Source of the DNA: Bacillota bacterium
Lineage (GTDB): Bacteria > Bacillota > Clostridia > Lachnospirales > Lachnospiraceae
NCBI GenBank assembly: GCA_023460575.1
Contig: JAEWPQ010000030.1
Coordinates: forward strand, 7,670-71,669
Length of the DNA stretch: 64,000 nucleotides
Reading direction: 5' to 3'
A program made the position numbers and the translations under genes. The notes under the pieces are model-generated. The model was not told where the DNA came from. It made no database searches and saw only the letters and a list, made by a program, of their open reading frames with translations. Numbering within the stretch: position 1 is the first letter of the stretch; the number at the start of each line of letters is the position of its first letter. Below, piece after piece: positions 17,180 to 28,000 of this stretch.

Positions 17180-18010
17180 TTATACCCAGGATGCCGGACG
17201 GCATAAATTGCCAGGAAGTTTTGTGTTTTTATTTCCATTAGCAGAATTAATCTGCATTTGTGTTAAAAAAATACTCTCGCTTAAATTCGTATCTTTTAAG
17301 TTTGCATCCCTGATATCTGCACCCAAAAAATTCGTTTTCTTCAAACTGCATCCCGTAAAATTTGCTGCAATCATCAGTGACATGCTGAAGTCTTTTCCAT
17401 CCAGATTTGCTTTTTTAAAGTTTTTTCCCAGATACGTCATTCCAGAATGGTTATTTGATGATGTACCTTGTGAAATTGTGCTGCTTATTCGTTTTAAAAC
17501 TGTGTTTACCTTTAATCTGTAATCTGAAAGGTCAATCTTTGAACTATAATCTGGAAGCTTCTCTATCATCTGGTCATTCTCAATTATAAGCTCATCAATA
17601 GCTGATTTTAAACGTTTATTGGTTGTTAAATAATATGCTTCAACCAGATACCACAGCATCTGATGAAATTGAAATACAGTCATAAACATTTCAAAAATCA
17701 TGTCTGCCTGTTTTGGGCCTGTTTTCCAGGTACCTTTAGATAAACAGAGTTGAGTGGTTCTTTGTCCTGCACCGAAACAGTCATAGGCCAGACAACCTTT
17801 GTAATTCTTTTCAGAGAGTTTTGTATGAATTTTACAGCTATAATCAGAATCAAGATAGACACATGGCGTACCGGCGTCTTTATTGGAAGGGAAACCATCT
17901 GTTTTTGTACAGTATAGAGAAACACAACATAAACCACTGCAATTTTTACAATCTATTTTTAGTTTTGCCGCATAATCAGCATATTTGTTATCAATATTTT
18001 TATTAGTCAC
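17180..18010 (-). CDS. Cys-rich plus pentapeptide-repeat protein
   Basis: 276 residues in two parts. The N-terminal half (about 18-90) has many cysteines: CKNCSGLCC, CTKTDG, then single cysteines before VYLDS, in SCKIH and in GCLAYDC, a pattern like the metal-binding YkgJ-type zinc/iron-chelate domain. The C-terminal part (about 190-260) is a pentapeptide-repeat helix with A(D/N)LxxxxF-type repeats such as KKANLDGKDF and GADIRDANLKDTNL. No signal peptide or membrane helix. I cannot name a function; pentapeptide proteins often mimic DNA or act as scaffolds, and the Cys cluster suggests a bound metal. A single-gene unit, convergent with the sugar island. Confidence 0.75.
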   Translation of the reverse strand: MTNKNIDNKYADYAAKLKIDCKNCSGLCCVSLYCTKTDGFPSNKDAGTPCVYLDSDYSCKIHTKLSEKNYKGCLAYDCFGAGQRTTQLCLSKGTWKTGPKQADMIFEMFMTVFQFHQMLWYLVEAYYLTTNKRLKSAIDELIIENDQMIEKLPDYSSKIDLSDYRLKVNTVLKRISSTISQGTSSNNHSGMTYLGKNFKKANLDGKDFSMSLMIAANFTGCSLKKTNFLGADIRDANLKDTNLSESIFLTQMQINSANGNKNTKLPGNLCRPASWV

Positions 18011-18133
18011 TTTGAATCCGCCTTAAACTTTCTGTTTTAGTTAAATGTGTATTTATTTACTATCTTTTCGTAGATATTATATCATAGGGGCAAGGCTGTT
18101 GCAGTAAAAGAAATAAGATTATAAAATTTTTGC

Positions 18134-18162
18134 TTGATTTATATATCAACTTGATATATCAT
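18134..18162 (+). promoter_or_regulatory. padR promoter with operator between -35 and -10
   Basis: TTGATT (18134-18139) and TATCAT (18157-18162) at 17 bases. Between and over them lies the palindrome ATATATCAA-C-TTGATATAT (18141-18159). A dimer bound there would block RNA polymerase, so PadR autorepression and flavodoxin repression are likely. Confidence 0.7.
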
Positions 18163-18191
18163 AATGCTATATTTAAAAAGGAGATGCACAT

Positions 18192-18752
18192 ATGAAGGAA
18201 AACACGGGAAAATCCAAATATGTAATGCTGGGAATGCTTGCCCGTATGCCGCTGACCGGTTATACAATAAAAAAATGGCTGGAAAATGAATACAGTCATT
18301 TCTGGCAGGAAAGCTATGGACAGATATACCCCACGTTAAAGACGTTGGTTGTACAGGGGCTGGCTGTCTGCTCTGACAACGGGGAGCATGGTAATGGGCG
18401 GGGGCAAATCGTATACAGCATTACCGAAGCAGGAAGAATAGAGCTCTCAAACTGGATGCGTGAGAAGCCGGAGATTGAGAAGCTTCGTTATGAAATTCTT
18501 CTTAAGGTTTCTTTCGGGGAAAACACTGATTCTGAAGTATTGATTGGACATCTGGATGATTTTATTAAGAGAAATGAGGAACTGGTAAAAGACATGAACA
18601 GATATATGGAACATATCAGCCAGTTCAAGGATCAGGGTATTGATTGTACTTATAGCCGTCTGACTGCGCTCTGTGGTGTACATGTTTATTCTGCAATGAA
18701 GGATTGGGCGGTAGAAGCCCGAAAAATTATATCTGAGAAAGGGGAATTATAA
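18192..18752 (+). CDS. PadR-family transcription regulator
   Basis: 186 residues: N-terminal winged helix with the PadR pattern VMLGMLARMPLTGYTIKKWL and QIYPTLKTLVVQGLAV, then a C-terminal helical domain of the Vir/AphA type used for dimerisation (about residues 95-180). PadR repressors respond to phenolic acids or cytotoxic compounds. The stop codon overlaps the start of the flavodoxin gene, so both are one operon under the palindromic operator at 18141-18159. The GGAG ribosome site lies at the end of the previous 20 bases. Ligand unknown; the flavodoxin partner hints at a redox or xenobiotic signal. Confidence 0.9.
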   Translation: MKENTGKSKYVMLGMLARMPLTGYTIKKWLENEYSHFWQESYGQIYPTLKTLVVQGLAVCSDNGEHGNGRGQIVYSITEAGRIELSNWMREKPEIEKLRYEILLKVSFGENTDSEVLIGHLDDFIKRNEELVKDMNRYMEHISQFKDQGIDCTYSRLTALCGVHVYSAMKDWAVEARKIISEKGEL

Positions 18753-19225
18753 TGAGCGTTTTAGTTGTATATTTTTCATTTGAGGGAAATACGAAATTGA
18801 TCGCCGAAAAAATAGGGGAGACGTTAAATGCGGATATCATTGAATTGAAGACAAGCAAGAGGTATCCAACAGAGGGACTTGGAAAGTATTTTTGGGGTGG
18901 AAAAAGTGTAGTTTTTGGAGATAAACCAACGTTGATAAACGAAAGCATTGATCTTAGCCGGTATGAAACGATTATAATCGGAACTCCGGTCTGGGCGGGA
19001 TCGTTTGCACCGCCCATAAGAAGCTTTGTTAACGATTATAAAATAAGAAATAAACGGATTGCAATTTTTGCAAGCCATGGAGGAGGCGGGGCAGTGAAGT
19101 GCTTTGCCAAACTGAAAGAAGCGCTGCCGGAAAATAAATTCATTGGTGAAACTGCTTATGTTGATCCTAAGAAGAATCCGGAGAGCATTGACAGTGCTGT
19201 AAAGTGGGCATCGGGACTTTTATAA
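18752..19225 (+). CDS. Flavodoxin-like protein
   Basis: 157-residue flavodoxin fold protein binding FMN. The phosphate-binding loop YFSFEGNTK at residues 7-15 and the GTPVWAGSFAPPIRSF segment near 80 match the flavodoxin/NADPH-quinone reductase group found in Clostridia. It may act as an electron carrier or small flavin reductase in the cytoplasm. It is translated with PadR (one-base overlap, TAATG) and so is probably induced by the same ligand. The short length argues against an extra reductase domain. Confidence 0.87.
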   Translation: MSVLVVYFSFEGNTKLIAEKIGETLNADIIELKTSKRYPTEGLGKYFWGGKSVVFGDKPTLINESIDLSRYETIIIGTPVWAGSFAPPIRSFVNDYKIRNKRIAIFASHGGGGAVKCFAKLKEALPENKFIGETAYVDPKKNPESIDSAVKWASGLL

Positions 19226-19233
19226 ATGATTTG

Positions 19234-20043
19234 TTAAATGGTTATTGTGAGACCAACACCGACTTCATGTATGGGAAGGCGGTTGTTTATTTCAGATTTA
19301 ACCTTAAATGAGACACAGTGGCATGGGTATAGCTCACGAATGCCATTATCAAGGAAATACTGAATTGTCTGCTCAAGCCTAGTGTCTGTATTAAAAAGAT
19401 GAAAGCCTCCAATTACCCCTAAAACAGTATCATTTTTACAAACAGTTTTTGCGTATTCGATAATATTGCAGATGCCGCTGTGTGAGCAGCCAGTAATGAC
19501 AAACAGACCTTTGCTGCATTTATGAACAATAGCTGAATCGTCCAGAACGTAATCATCGTGGTACTGATTATGAGAAATCTTCTGCACTCCAATCGGGTTT
19601 CTTGTTTCAAAAGAATGGAAATGGGGAATCTCACCTAAAAAAGTGATATTTTTGCTAATAGGAACCGGACGTTTTGTAACAGATAAACTGCAGATTTTAG
19701 CTGCTGAATCTACCGTAAGATTCGAACCAATAGATTCTTGGGTATCTCTCTTTTCTTTAAAAACATCTGGATGGGCATAAAGTTTTACATGAGATAAATC
19801 GTATTGATCATTTAAATAATGAAACCCGCCGGTATGATCATTATGACCATGAGAAAAAACGATTTTTGTTATATCAGCTAAATTAATCTGCAGTTTATCT
19901 GCATTGTTTATGAACACATCAGAATACCCTGTGTCGAACAGTATTTTTTCATCTTCATCTTCGATATAATAGCTGACAGCAGGCTCTCCTAAAAAGTATT
20001 TATCAATTAATGTATTGTTATCAACTAAAACGGTTAATTTCAT
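19234..20043 (-). CDS. Metallo-beta-lactamase-fold hydrolase
   Basis: 269 residues. The metal-binding motif SHGHNDHTGG lies near residue 65, and further ligands are expected at the VITGCSHSGICN segment and in the C-terminal LYPCHCVSF. This arrangement belongs to the group annotated as 7,8-dihydropterin-6-methyl-4-(beta-D-ribofuranosyl)-aminobenzene-5'-phosphate synthase-like hydrolases; the true substrate in bacteria is unknown. No signal peptide, so cytoplasmic. It is convergent with the flavodoxin gene (8-base gap) and divergent from the DUF3267 gene. Ribosome site AAGGAG lies about eight bases before the start. Confidence 0.87.
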   Translation of the reverse strand: MKLTVLVDNNTLIDKYFLGEPAVSYYIEDEDEKILFDTGYSDVFINNADKLQINLADITKIVFSHGHNDHTGGFHYLNDQYDLSHVKLYAHPDVFKEKRDTQESIGSNLTVDSAAKICSLSVTKRPVPISKNITFLGEIPHFHSFETRNPIGVQKISHNQYHDDYVLDDSAIVHKCSKGLFVITGCSHSGICNIIEYAKTVCKNDTVLGVIGGFHLFNTDTRLEQTIQYFLDNGIRELYPCHCVSFKVKSEINNRLPIHEVGVGLTITI

Positions 20044-20112
20044 AATATACTCCTTAACGTGTATTTGTGTGATACAATATAAAAAGACTAAAATATAATA
20101 TTTGAGGTGACA

Positions 20113-20745
20113 ATGAAGTTTATAAAAAAAATACCGTTGGAAAATGAAGACAGAACCATGTATCTGAAGGAGCAGGGCTGGATTCGTTTAAAAGAACCAA
20201 AGTCTGTTTCAGCCGCAATTTTTTGGTCTATGCCCATCAGCGTTATTTTGATGCTATCCGGAGCTGTATGGTGTTATTATTTGTATCCGCCATTTAAGAA
20301 GCTGCTTTCCGGACCGCAGGGTTTTTCCCTGGAGATATCTATAGGTATAGAGCTTGTATATTATCTTTTAGGAATGCTTTTATATCTTTTGATTCATGAG
20401 ATGATTCATGCAGCATTTATACCAAAAGTATGGAAATCAGATAAGACATACTGGGGATTTAACGGATTGTTTGGTTTTGTATTTACGGAAGAGTTACTTT
20501 CAAAGAAAAGAATGGTTGTTATATCACTTATGCCGCTGTTTATTCTTTCTTTTGCTGTTCCGTTTCTTTTTGCAGTTACCGGTCATTTGAATGGTTATTT
20601 TATTTTTCTGAGTGTATTAAACGCAGGAGGTGCATGTGTTGATGTACTGAATGTAATTCTGATTCTTTCACAGGTTCCCGCAGAGGGAAGTCTTATTGCT
20701 AATGGATATGCAACCTTTTATAGAAACACAGGAAGGAATGCCTGA
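20113..20745 (+). CDS. DUF3267-type membrane metalloprotease-like protein
   Basis: 210 residues with about four hydrophobic segments (roughly 37-58, 77-98, 138-158, 165-190). The second ends in the zinc-protease motif HEMIH (H-E-x-x-H), and NAGGACVDVLN near the fourth resembles the third-ligand region of site-2-protease relatives; this is the pattern of the DUF3267 family. Substrate unknown. ATG 20113 is preferred over the GTG at 20107 because the latter overlaps the GAGG ribosome site. The coding end forms half of a terminator hairpin shared with nudC, and its TGA abuts the nudC stop codon. Confidence 0.75.
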   Translation: MKFIKKIPLENEDRTMYLKEQGWIRLKEPKSVSAAIFWSMPISVILMLSGAVWCYYLYPPFKKLLSGPQGFSLEISIGIELVYYLLGMLLYLLIHEMIHAAFIPKVWKSDKTYWGFNGLFGFVFTEELLSKKRMVVISLMPLFILSFAVPFLFAVTGHLNGYFIFLSVLNAGGACVDVLNVILILSQVPAEGSLIANGYATFYRNTGRNA

Positions 20746-20768
20746 TCAGGCTTGTCCTTCCTGTGTTT
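20724..20768. terminator. Bidirectional terminator built from the 3' ends of two genes
   Basis: 14-bp perfect arms AAACACAGGAAGGA (20724-20737) and TCCTTCCTGTGTTT (20755-20768). The loop contains GCCTGATCAGGC, in which TGA (plus) and TCA (stop of the minus-strand gene) touch. No independent intergenic DNA exists here. Confidence 0.75.
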
Positions 20769-21612
20769 CGTTTATTTTCCCATTCTTAAATAACAGAATC
20801 ATCTCGTGGGTCAGGCTGATATTAGTGAAATCATCGGGGATATCCTCAGGAGCCATCCAGACTGCTGTGGATAATTCGGTTTCATCCAGCGTGATCTGTG
20901 GAGAACCATCCAGTTCAGCCCAATAACCCATTAAAATGGAATCAGAAAATCCCCATGGCTGATTTTTATAGTAACGGATATTTTTAACACGCAGTCCGAC
21001 TTCTTCCATGACTTCCCGGTTTACCGTATCTTCCAGGGTTTCACCGAATTCTGTGTATCCGGCCAGAAGTGCATAACGTGTGTATTCCCTGCCTGCATAT
21101 TTCGTAAGCAGCAGCTTTCCATCATGAATGATCCCGACAATGACAGCAGGCGCTATTTTGGGATAGACAGTGTTACCGCAGGATGAACAGATCATAGAAC
21201 GTTCTTTTTTACTTTTAATCATCTCCGATCCGCAGCATCCGCAGTATCGGTTGGCTGAATAGAATCGGTGAAGCTGGGAAGCACAGACTGCAGAAAATGA
21301 TACCCACATAGGGGTTAATTCCCGTAATATGCTGTTTTTATAAAAGCTGAGACCAGGAGTATCAGTAAGGGTTACACTGGTTTCATCAGCCAGAAAAAAA
21401 TCCATCTGATCGATGGAAAACAGAAAATCACAATGGGACATGAAGCGGCCGCGGTCCTCTTCTTTTAATGCAGAAAACCGAGGGATTGTTTTGGTTTTAT
21501 CTTCAGTCAGACAGATACTTCCTTCTGAAAAGTAGAAAAAAAAGCTGTCAGCTTTGGGTGATTTAATTTCAAATTCGTTATGAAATACGTGGGGGAAAAT
21601 ATCCTGAATCAT
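20746..21612 (-). CDS. nudC: NADH pyrophosphatase / RNA deNADding hydrolase NudC
   Basis: 288-residue Nudix protein. Order: a divergent N-terminal domain, a four-cysteine zinc ribbon (CGCC near 125 and CSSC near 143), the PKIAPAVIVGI strand, a complete Nudix box (G-x5-E-x7-RE-V-x-EE-x-G-L starting GYTEFGETLEDTVN) and the NudC-specific NQPWGFSDSILMGY segment corresponding to the SQPWPFPxS signature. NudC hydrolyses NAD(H) to NMN(H) and AMP and removes NAD caps from RNA. Length fits. It has its own promoter and abuts the DUF3267 gene tail to tail. Confidence 0.93.
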   Translation of the reverse strand: MIQDIFPHVFHNEFEIKSPKADSFFFYFSEGSICLTEDKTKTIPRFSALKEEDRGRFMSHCDFLFSIDQMDFFLADETSVTLTDTPGLSFYKNSILRELTPMWVSFSAVCASQLHRFYSANRYCGCCGSEMIKSKKERSMICSSCGNTVYPKIAPAVIVGIIHDGKLLLTKYAGREYTRYALLAGYTEFGETLEDTVNREVMEEVGLRVKNIRYYKNQPWGFSDSILMGYWAELDGSPQITLDETELSTAVWMAPEDIPDDFTNISLTHEMILLFKNGKINETQEGQA

Positions 21613-21660
21613 ATGTTTAAGACCTTCTTCTTCGTAATTATCAAATAGACAGATGAACTT

Positions 21661-21689
21661 ATTTTAGAATTAATCAGGCGTTCTGTCAA
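21661..21689 (-). promoter_or_regulatory. Promoter of nudC
   Basis: Minus strand TTGACA (21684-21689), 17 bases, TAAAAT (21661-21666), about 50 bases before the nudC start. Confidence 0.7.
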
Positions 21690-22033
21690 GATGGCGCCAG
21701 GATTAGCGGTCTGAAATGTCGTTTTTGATATTATTAGTAGCATACAGGTGTAGGAATGTAAACAATTTAAAGCGGTAAAGTTAACAGTTAATATCAAATG
21801 ATAATTTTATGTGAAAATATAACAAAAGATTTACTTATTTAACTAAAAAAAGCATACAAAATAGTTAAAAAAACATTGTGAAAAATATTTTTTTAACAAT
21901 TGATAAGTAAACAAAAATAACTGGTTTGTAACCAGTCTCAGGTATACTGACAAAGAGGGAATTATTGCCATTTTATGGCTTGCAAATAGAAGACAAAATG
22001 AGAAAGAAAAAATATAAAAGGAGGATGTGAAAA
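21690..22033. other. Leader region of the giant surface-protein gene
   Basis: About 340 AT-rich bases with no gene. It contains an inverted repeat GTTAAAAAAA (21864-21873) / TTTTTTTAAC (21888-21897), then ACTGGTT-TGT-AACCAGT (21920-21936), and a -10-like TATACT (21943-21948). The second repeat occupies the place of a -35 box, so the promoter may need an activator or be repressor-gated. A strong AAAAGGAGG ribosome site (22016-22024) precedes the start. Confidence 0.5.
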
Positions 22034-25000
22034 ATGAAGGGAGCAATGAAAAAAATACATCGCTTAAAACGGATTATTGCCTGGTTGTTAACAATAGCCA
22101 TTGTTTCGGGAAATGTATCACAGCTCACCGCTACTACGGTTTATGCGGCAGAGTATACAGAACGGAAAACCGCTACTCCATCCAATGCGTCCAAGGCATC
22201 TCCGTCAGAAGCAACGCCGTCACAGGCAAAACAGGTAATCGATGTTAAAGTTACCCAGTCTGCCATAGAAAAAGTCCTCAAAAAGGATATTGACAAAAGA
22301 CCTGAATTAAAAGAAGATTTAGTTCCATTTAAAGGGGAACAAAAAGATCTGGTTATCGAAAAATTATATGAGGAACTGGAAGGTAAAACCTTAATTTTTC
22401 AAAGAAAAACAGGCAAGGCCATGTACCTTGTGGTAGTTTCTGATGCTCTTGACGGTGAACCCTTTACCCAGACTGATGATTCAGACCGTATTAAACAGGA
22501 ATCTATCCTCCAGAATGTACAGATCATTGGTGTAAACGGATATAAGGATCGGGAATGTGAATTCCGTCTCAGGGTAGTAAGCGACAATTTTGTTATTACA
22601 CAAGCCCAGATGGATGAGTATGCGGTTGTTGGTGAAAATGCGGAGGAAACCACTTTGCAGAATCCCGGAAATGGCGCATCCGGGGCTACTTCTGTAACAG
22701 AAGCGGCAGCAGGAACAAATGCGGAAACCTCCGGGGAAACAGAAGCAGAAACACAGGCCGTGGAATCGGATTCAGCGAATAAGGAAACCGAAACTGTCAG
22801 ATCTACTGAGAAGGAAACCGAAGCTGCTAAGACACAGGCAAATGAAGATGAAGCTTCAAATACCATATCAGATGATACAGCTATAGGAAATAAAGATGAT
22901 GTGAAGCAGGAAGAGACAGAACAGGAGAAAAATGAACCGGAAAAAGCAGCACCGGAGGAGGCTGAGCCGGAAAAAGCAGATCCAGAGGAAGAAAATAATA
23001 ATTCTGGTGATTCTGCAGGCGGCAGCGATATCTCCATTAGTAAAAATGATATAGCAAGACAGACACTTTCTCTCTCCAGGCACCAGGTTCCGGTACTTGC
23101 AGCAGCACTTGAAACAGTTGCTACCTCATCAGAAACAGTTGCTACCCCTTCGGAAGCAGTTTTGCAGACAGAGAGCTTTGATAGTGCTGATATTGTTTCT
23201 GTCGGAGATGGCCGTGTTTTATCTGGTGAAGAAAAGTCTGCCTTAATGGGAATGAGCGGGGAAGAGGAAGAAAGTAACTTCAGTCTTACCTCATTATTTG
23301 CTCAGCCTTCTTTCTCCATGGTAGTTCCCAGTTACGGAATTACATTATTAAACATGGAAGTAAGTGACGAGGCAAAGCTTTCTCCCTATGATACAGCATT
23401 AAGCTATTATGGTGAAGATGCAACAGATAAAAAAGAAACGGTAGAAATAAGTCTTGACCAGAGTATGACTGGAGACATAAAGGCAGGGAAGCTTTTTACT
23501 TATACAATCACCTATACGATGCAGCCTGCACCGCTTTATGAATATGCAGCAGGCGGAAAACTGTCCCTGTTTGATACATATGAAAATACGGTCATTTATT
23601 TTACGGTTCCTGCCGGTATTACACTGGAGGAACAGAGCGGAAAAGTAGAACTCTATACCTCAGACAGCGAAAAAAGCGTCTATGCAATCCAGGCAGGGGA
23701 TGAGAACCATACCATCCGTCCGGGAAAGTCGGATAATATAATAATCAACGCATATATAGACGGTAACGGTAAAAGGGCGGTAGGAGAGACGTTTTCTCTT
23801 TCTGACAACAGCGTAGCATTTAATGCTGATGTTAAAGTTGCAGACAAAACGGATAAAGAAAACATTACATATCCGGGAAATATTCCAACAGTTACGTATG
23901 CCACACAGCCGTCACAGACCCAGCTCCAACTGATTTCCGATGATGAGTGGCATATTAAAAAGAGAGTTTATCCGACGGACCAGTCTTACACGGTTATTAA
24001 GGATGATCAGGGGAATCCCCAGTACGTTGATATTACCTATATGATAGAGGTGGGGATGTATGGAAACCATGGTGAGATATCAAGGCAGCCGGATGGAACC
24101 GTTTATCAGACTTACGGACGTACTGGATTTAAGGAAAATTCTTTCCACATTACAGATACACTTTCTATAACAACGCCGAATACTCCGGCAGAAATGAAGC
24201 CGGAATCGGTCACTGCAGTATGGGGGGACGGAAGCAGCATACCTGTAAGACAAAACGGAGATGGCTCCATTGTAATAGATAATTATAAAACCCAGGGGCA
24301 AAATGGGGCTGATCATATTTATGTATCGGAACTGGCACCGACCTACAGCTCTTATCTTGTCACAGCCAGGTATCCATTTGAACCCTTTATTCTGAAATAC
24401 AATGACCCGCGTGTAAATGATTCTTCCGTATTTACTGTTTTAAACCAGTCTCATCTGGAATACATAAAGCTGGGAACCACTCAGATTATGAAAGATGATT
24501 CTGAAGCAGCGGTAGCGGTTCATGAAGTAAATAAACCCGCAGTCATTCAGTTAACGAAAATGCTGGATGAAGGAATCGGCGTTTTAAAACCTTATGATCT
24601 GACAATGGAAAAGGAATATCCCGGGTTTGCTGAATTTGAGATTTATTCTGTGGATTCTACGGGGAAAGAGACACCTTATGCCAATTATACAATTGTAGAT
24701 CCAAATGGCAATGCTTTAGAAAAAGGATTAATAGCGGTTAATCCATCTAGCGAAGAAGGAGAGAGCATCCCATATACAACTGGCAGCAGAGGCTATATTC
24801 AGATTCAGACTGATCCTGGAACTTATGTGATTAAAGAAGGCAGGAAGCCTGCAGGAACAGAATACAGTTATGCTGTGGTGGATTCCCAGACCTTTAGAGA
24901 CACTGAGGAGATTAATTTTACCATTAAGGCCGGTGAGAATAAGGAAGTCAAAGTAGTTAATAACGTTGTGGGAAAGGGGGCTGTTGAATTTTATAAGAAA

Positions 25001-28000
25001 GCACGCACCTGGAACAGTGTGGATACAAAGGAGGAAGATTTAAGTCCTTTAAGCGGTGCACAATTTACACTCTATGAGAAGGTAAGCGGCGCTGAGGTGA
25101 CAACGGTTCAGTCAGATGAGACCGGTCTCGTACGATTTAAGCCTGTTACACCCGGTGAATACATTGTCAGGGAAAAAAGTGCCAACGGTTATATCATGGA
25201 TACGAAGGAATATCCAGTGACAGTAAAGAGGGGGGAAACTTCTGCGTTAAAGGAAGATGGCAATTACCTTGTTAATACTTTAAATCAGGCAAAGGTACAG
25301 GTAATAAAGCTTCTTCAAAAGGACAGCGGGGCTTATGAAGCAGTTTCCCAGCAGTACAGAGGGAATTTTGACAACCATTTCTGGTTTGAATCCACTTCAG
25401 ATGGAAGCAGCTGGTCCACAGTTTCTGTAAATTCCAAGGATACCTATTCACTGGATGGGAACAGTGGATTTGAAGCAGTTCTACCTGTTTACGACAGCAA
25501 TAATCACGAGATTAAGTACAGAGCCGTGGAAGAACTTCCGGATGGATATTCGGATGGAAATCCTGCAGGAAGTGGGTTTACCACAGAAATTAAAAACGGA
25601 AAAACTTATCTTTATAAAGAATTTACTCTCGTACCATTAAAAACAACTTCTATTGAAATTAAAAATAACAGACAGGGAATTTTAAAGCTTCAGAAGGAGA
25701 CATGGACGTTTGGAAACCAGTGGTCAACCGGTTGGATCAATACAAGTAATTCCAATGCCGGATACCAGTTTAAGTTGTATGCGGCTGATAAAAATCAGAA
25801 TAATTACAGCGAAGTAACGCCTGGAAAAATCTATGTCACAGATCAGAGTGGTAATATTACTGCCGGAAATCTGGATATCACCAAAGATTATTACTGGAGT
25901 GAGACAGGAAGTACGGATCGTCTGGAGGCAGAGGAACCAGGGAAAACTGTTGATAATGCAATTATTAATGGAGTAAAAACACCTCTTATCGGACCTTATA
26001 CCGTCAGCAGGGAGTCAGATACCAGTGTGAAGGCATATAACATACCTCAGAAAGTGCCTTATTGGCTTCACAAGTATGATATAACAGATAACAACAAAAA
26101 GATCACTGCAACATTCCGCATTACAAGAATTTCGGATGGTGTGGAAGTATTTAATGGAACCGTTTCTCTGGAGGGAACCTTTGTTTCACTGGATCCGGGA
26201 ACAGCGTACCGGGCAGAAGAAGTACAGACACCGGCAAACTATGTTGGAACAGAGATTCGGGAGTTTACCACACCAGGCGGACCGATTGACAGAGAACAAC
26301 TGAAAGAATGGTTCTGGTATCCCAAAGAGTCTACGACCACCCATTTAAAGTTTTATAATAAGCCATTCAAATCGGTTAATTTAAAGAAGGTTAAATATAA
26401 TTCAAGTGGAAGCGTTGACAGTAATGTTAAGATCACCTTTGAAGTATATCAGAAAGATGGGGATCATTTTACAGCAGTTACACTTCCAGGCAATAAAAAC
26501 ACAATTGTATCTAATACTGATACAGTCATGGCACCGGGAACATATTTCTTCAAGGAAATTCTGGGTTCGGATATTGTCAATCCGCTGTTTCTGATGAACA
26601 ACAAGGCAGATGGACAGTATGATGGTTATATCATACAGAATGGAGCGGTCTATTACGGACCGGCAGCGGTAACGGCAGCAGAGACAGCAGCAGATAAAAA
26701 AATGAATATCTATTTAAATGGAAGCAAGTCTCTGGAAAACTATCAGAATATCGGAAAAGTTATGGTTACCAAAAAAGATGCCTTAAGAAATACGTCAGTG
26801 AGCGGCGCAGTTTTTGGAATTTATTTAAGATCCCAGTTTCGTGAAGATGACTGGGCAAACAGTATTAAAAATCCCATTCAGACAAAGACATCCGCAACCA
26901 ACGGTCAGGCAGTCTTTGACAGCAGTAAGCTGCGCATCTTCGATGACAGCGGAAACCGGATTCCCTATGTGATTGCTGAAATCACGGCACCTTCAGGATA
27001 TCTTCCATCTTATGAAGTGCTGACAACCACACTGAAAGAGGGAAAAACTATTTCCACTGTAAACGGAGAGCCATCAGGAGCACCTCTTGTTATTAAAAAT
27101 GAGCCAAAGCTGACCATACGCACCCAGAAATACTGGCGTGATGGCTGGAATGATCAGTTCTATGAGGTGAACAGGGCGTTAGGAAATGTGAATCTGGCTC
27201 TTTATAAAGTGAATCGGAATCAGCCGGAAATTGCTGATTTTGTACAGGTACAGGTGACAAATGAATTTGACGGAATTGCTACCTTTAATGACATTGACCG
27301 AAATGATATCTATTATGTAGCAGAAGTCCGGGTTCCCACAAGAAGTGAATCCAGACTGCCATTTGAATTAAATATGGGGAATAAAGAACCTCTGCCTCCT
27401 GATAAAGTACAGCCGTCAAAGAGTCTGGCGGTCGCGGATCTGGAGAGCCGGTATAATGCGGTTATGTTTAGCGGAAAGGATCTTCCGGCTAATGCAGATT
27501 CACTGGTCAGATATACCAAACCGCTGTTCAATTATAAATCCTGGGTTCAGTTTAACATATGGAAAACCTGCGACGGGACAACAGTTGGCGGAGAAACCCA
27601 TGATGAGCGCCACATGGTAAACGGTGCAAGATTTACACTGTATAAGATGCTTGCCGACACAAAGAATTTATCTTCTGTTCAAATGAAAGATCTGGCTGAT
27701 GAAAGCAGGTTTGAGTCAGAAGGTAAGTATGAGAGCGGCACCCGTATAGATCCCCAGACAGGTAAAAGGATGGACGGTCAGTTTGACACTGCTATTCTGG
27801 ATGATGGATATGTATACTGGCTGGTTGAGGATGAGGCGGCACCTGGCTATCTACTGGAGGAAGGCGGGAAGATCGCTGCTGTATTTGTTCCCAGCAATTC
27901 AGGGTACAGCGGATATGATGATATCCGGCATATTTATCATAGCGAAAGAAATGAAAAAATAGCAGTTATTACCAACCAGCATTCAAACGGAGGAACCGGA

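Noticed and set aside
21878..21900. Rex-like site TTGTGAA...TTAACAA
   Set aside because: The spacer is about ten bases instead of four to six, and the gene downstream is an adhesin, not a redox gene. Treated as a simple AT-rich inverted repeat.
22399..23037. Long minus-strand open frame (212 codons) inside the giant adhesin gene
   Set aside because: It is the antisense of the Glu/Thr/Ala-rich region; its Ser/Val/Phe-rich product is a composition artefact and it has no ribosome site.
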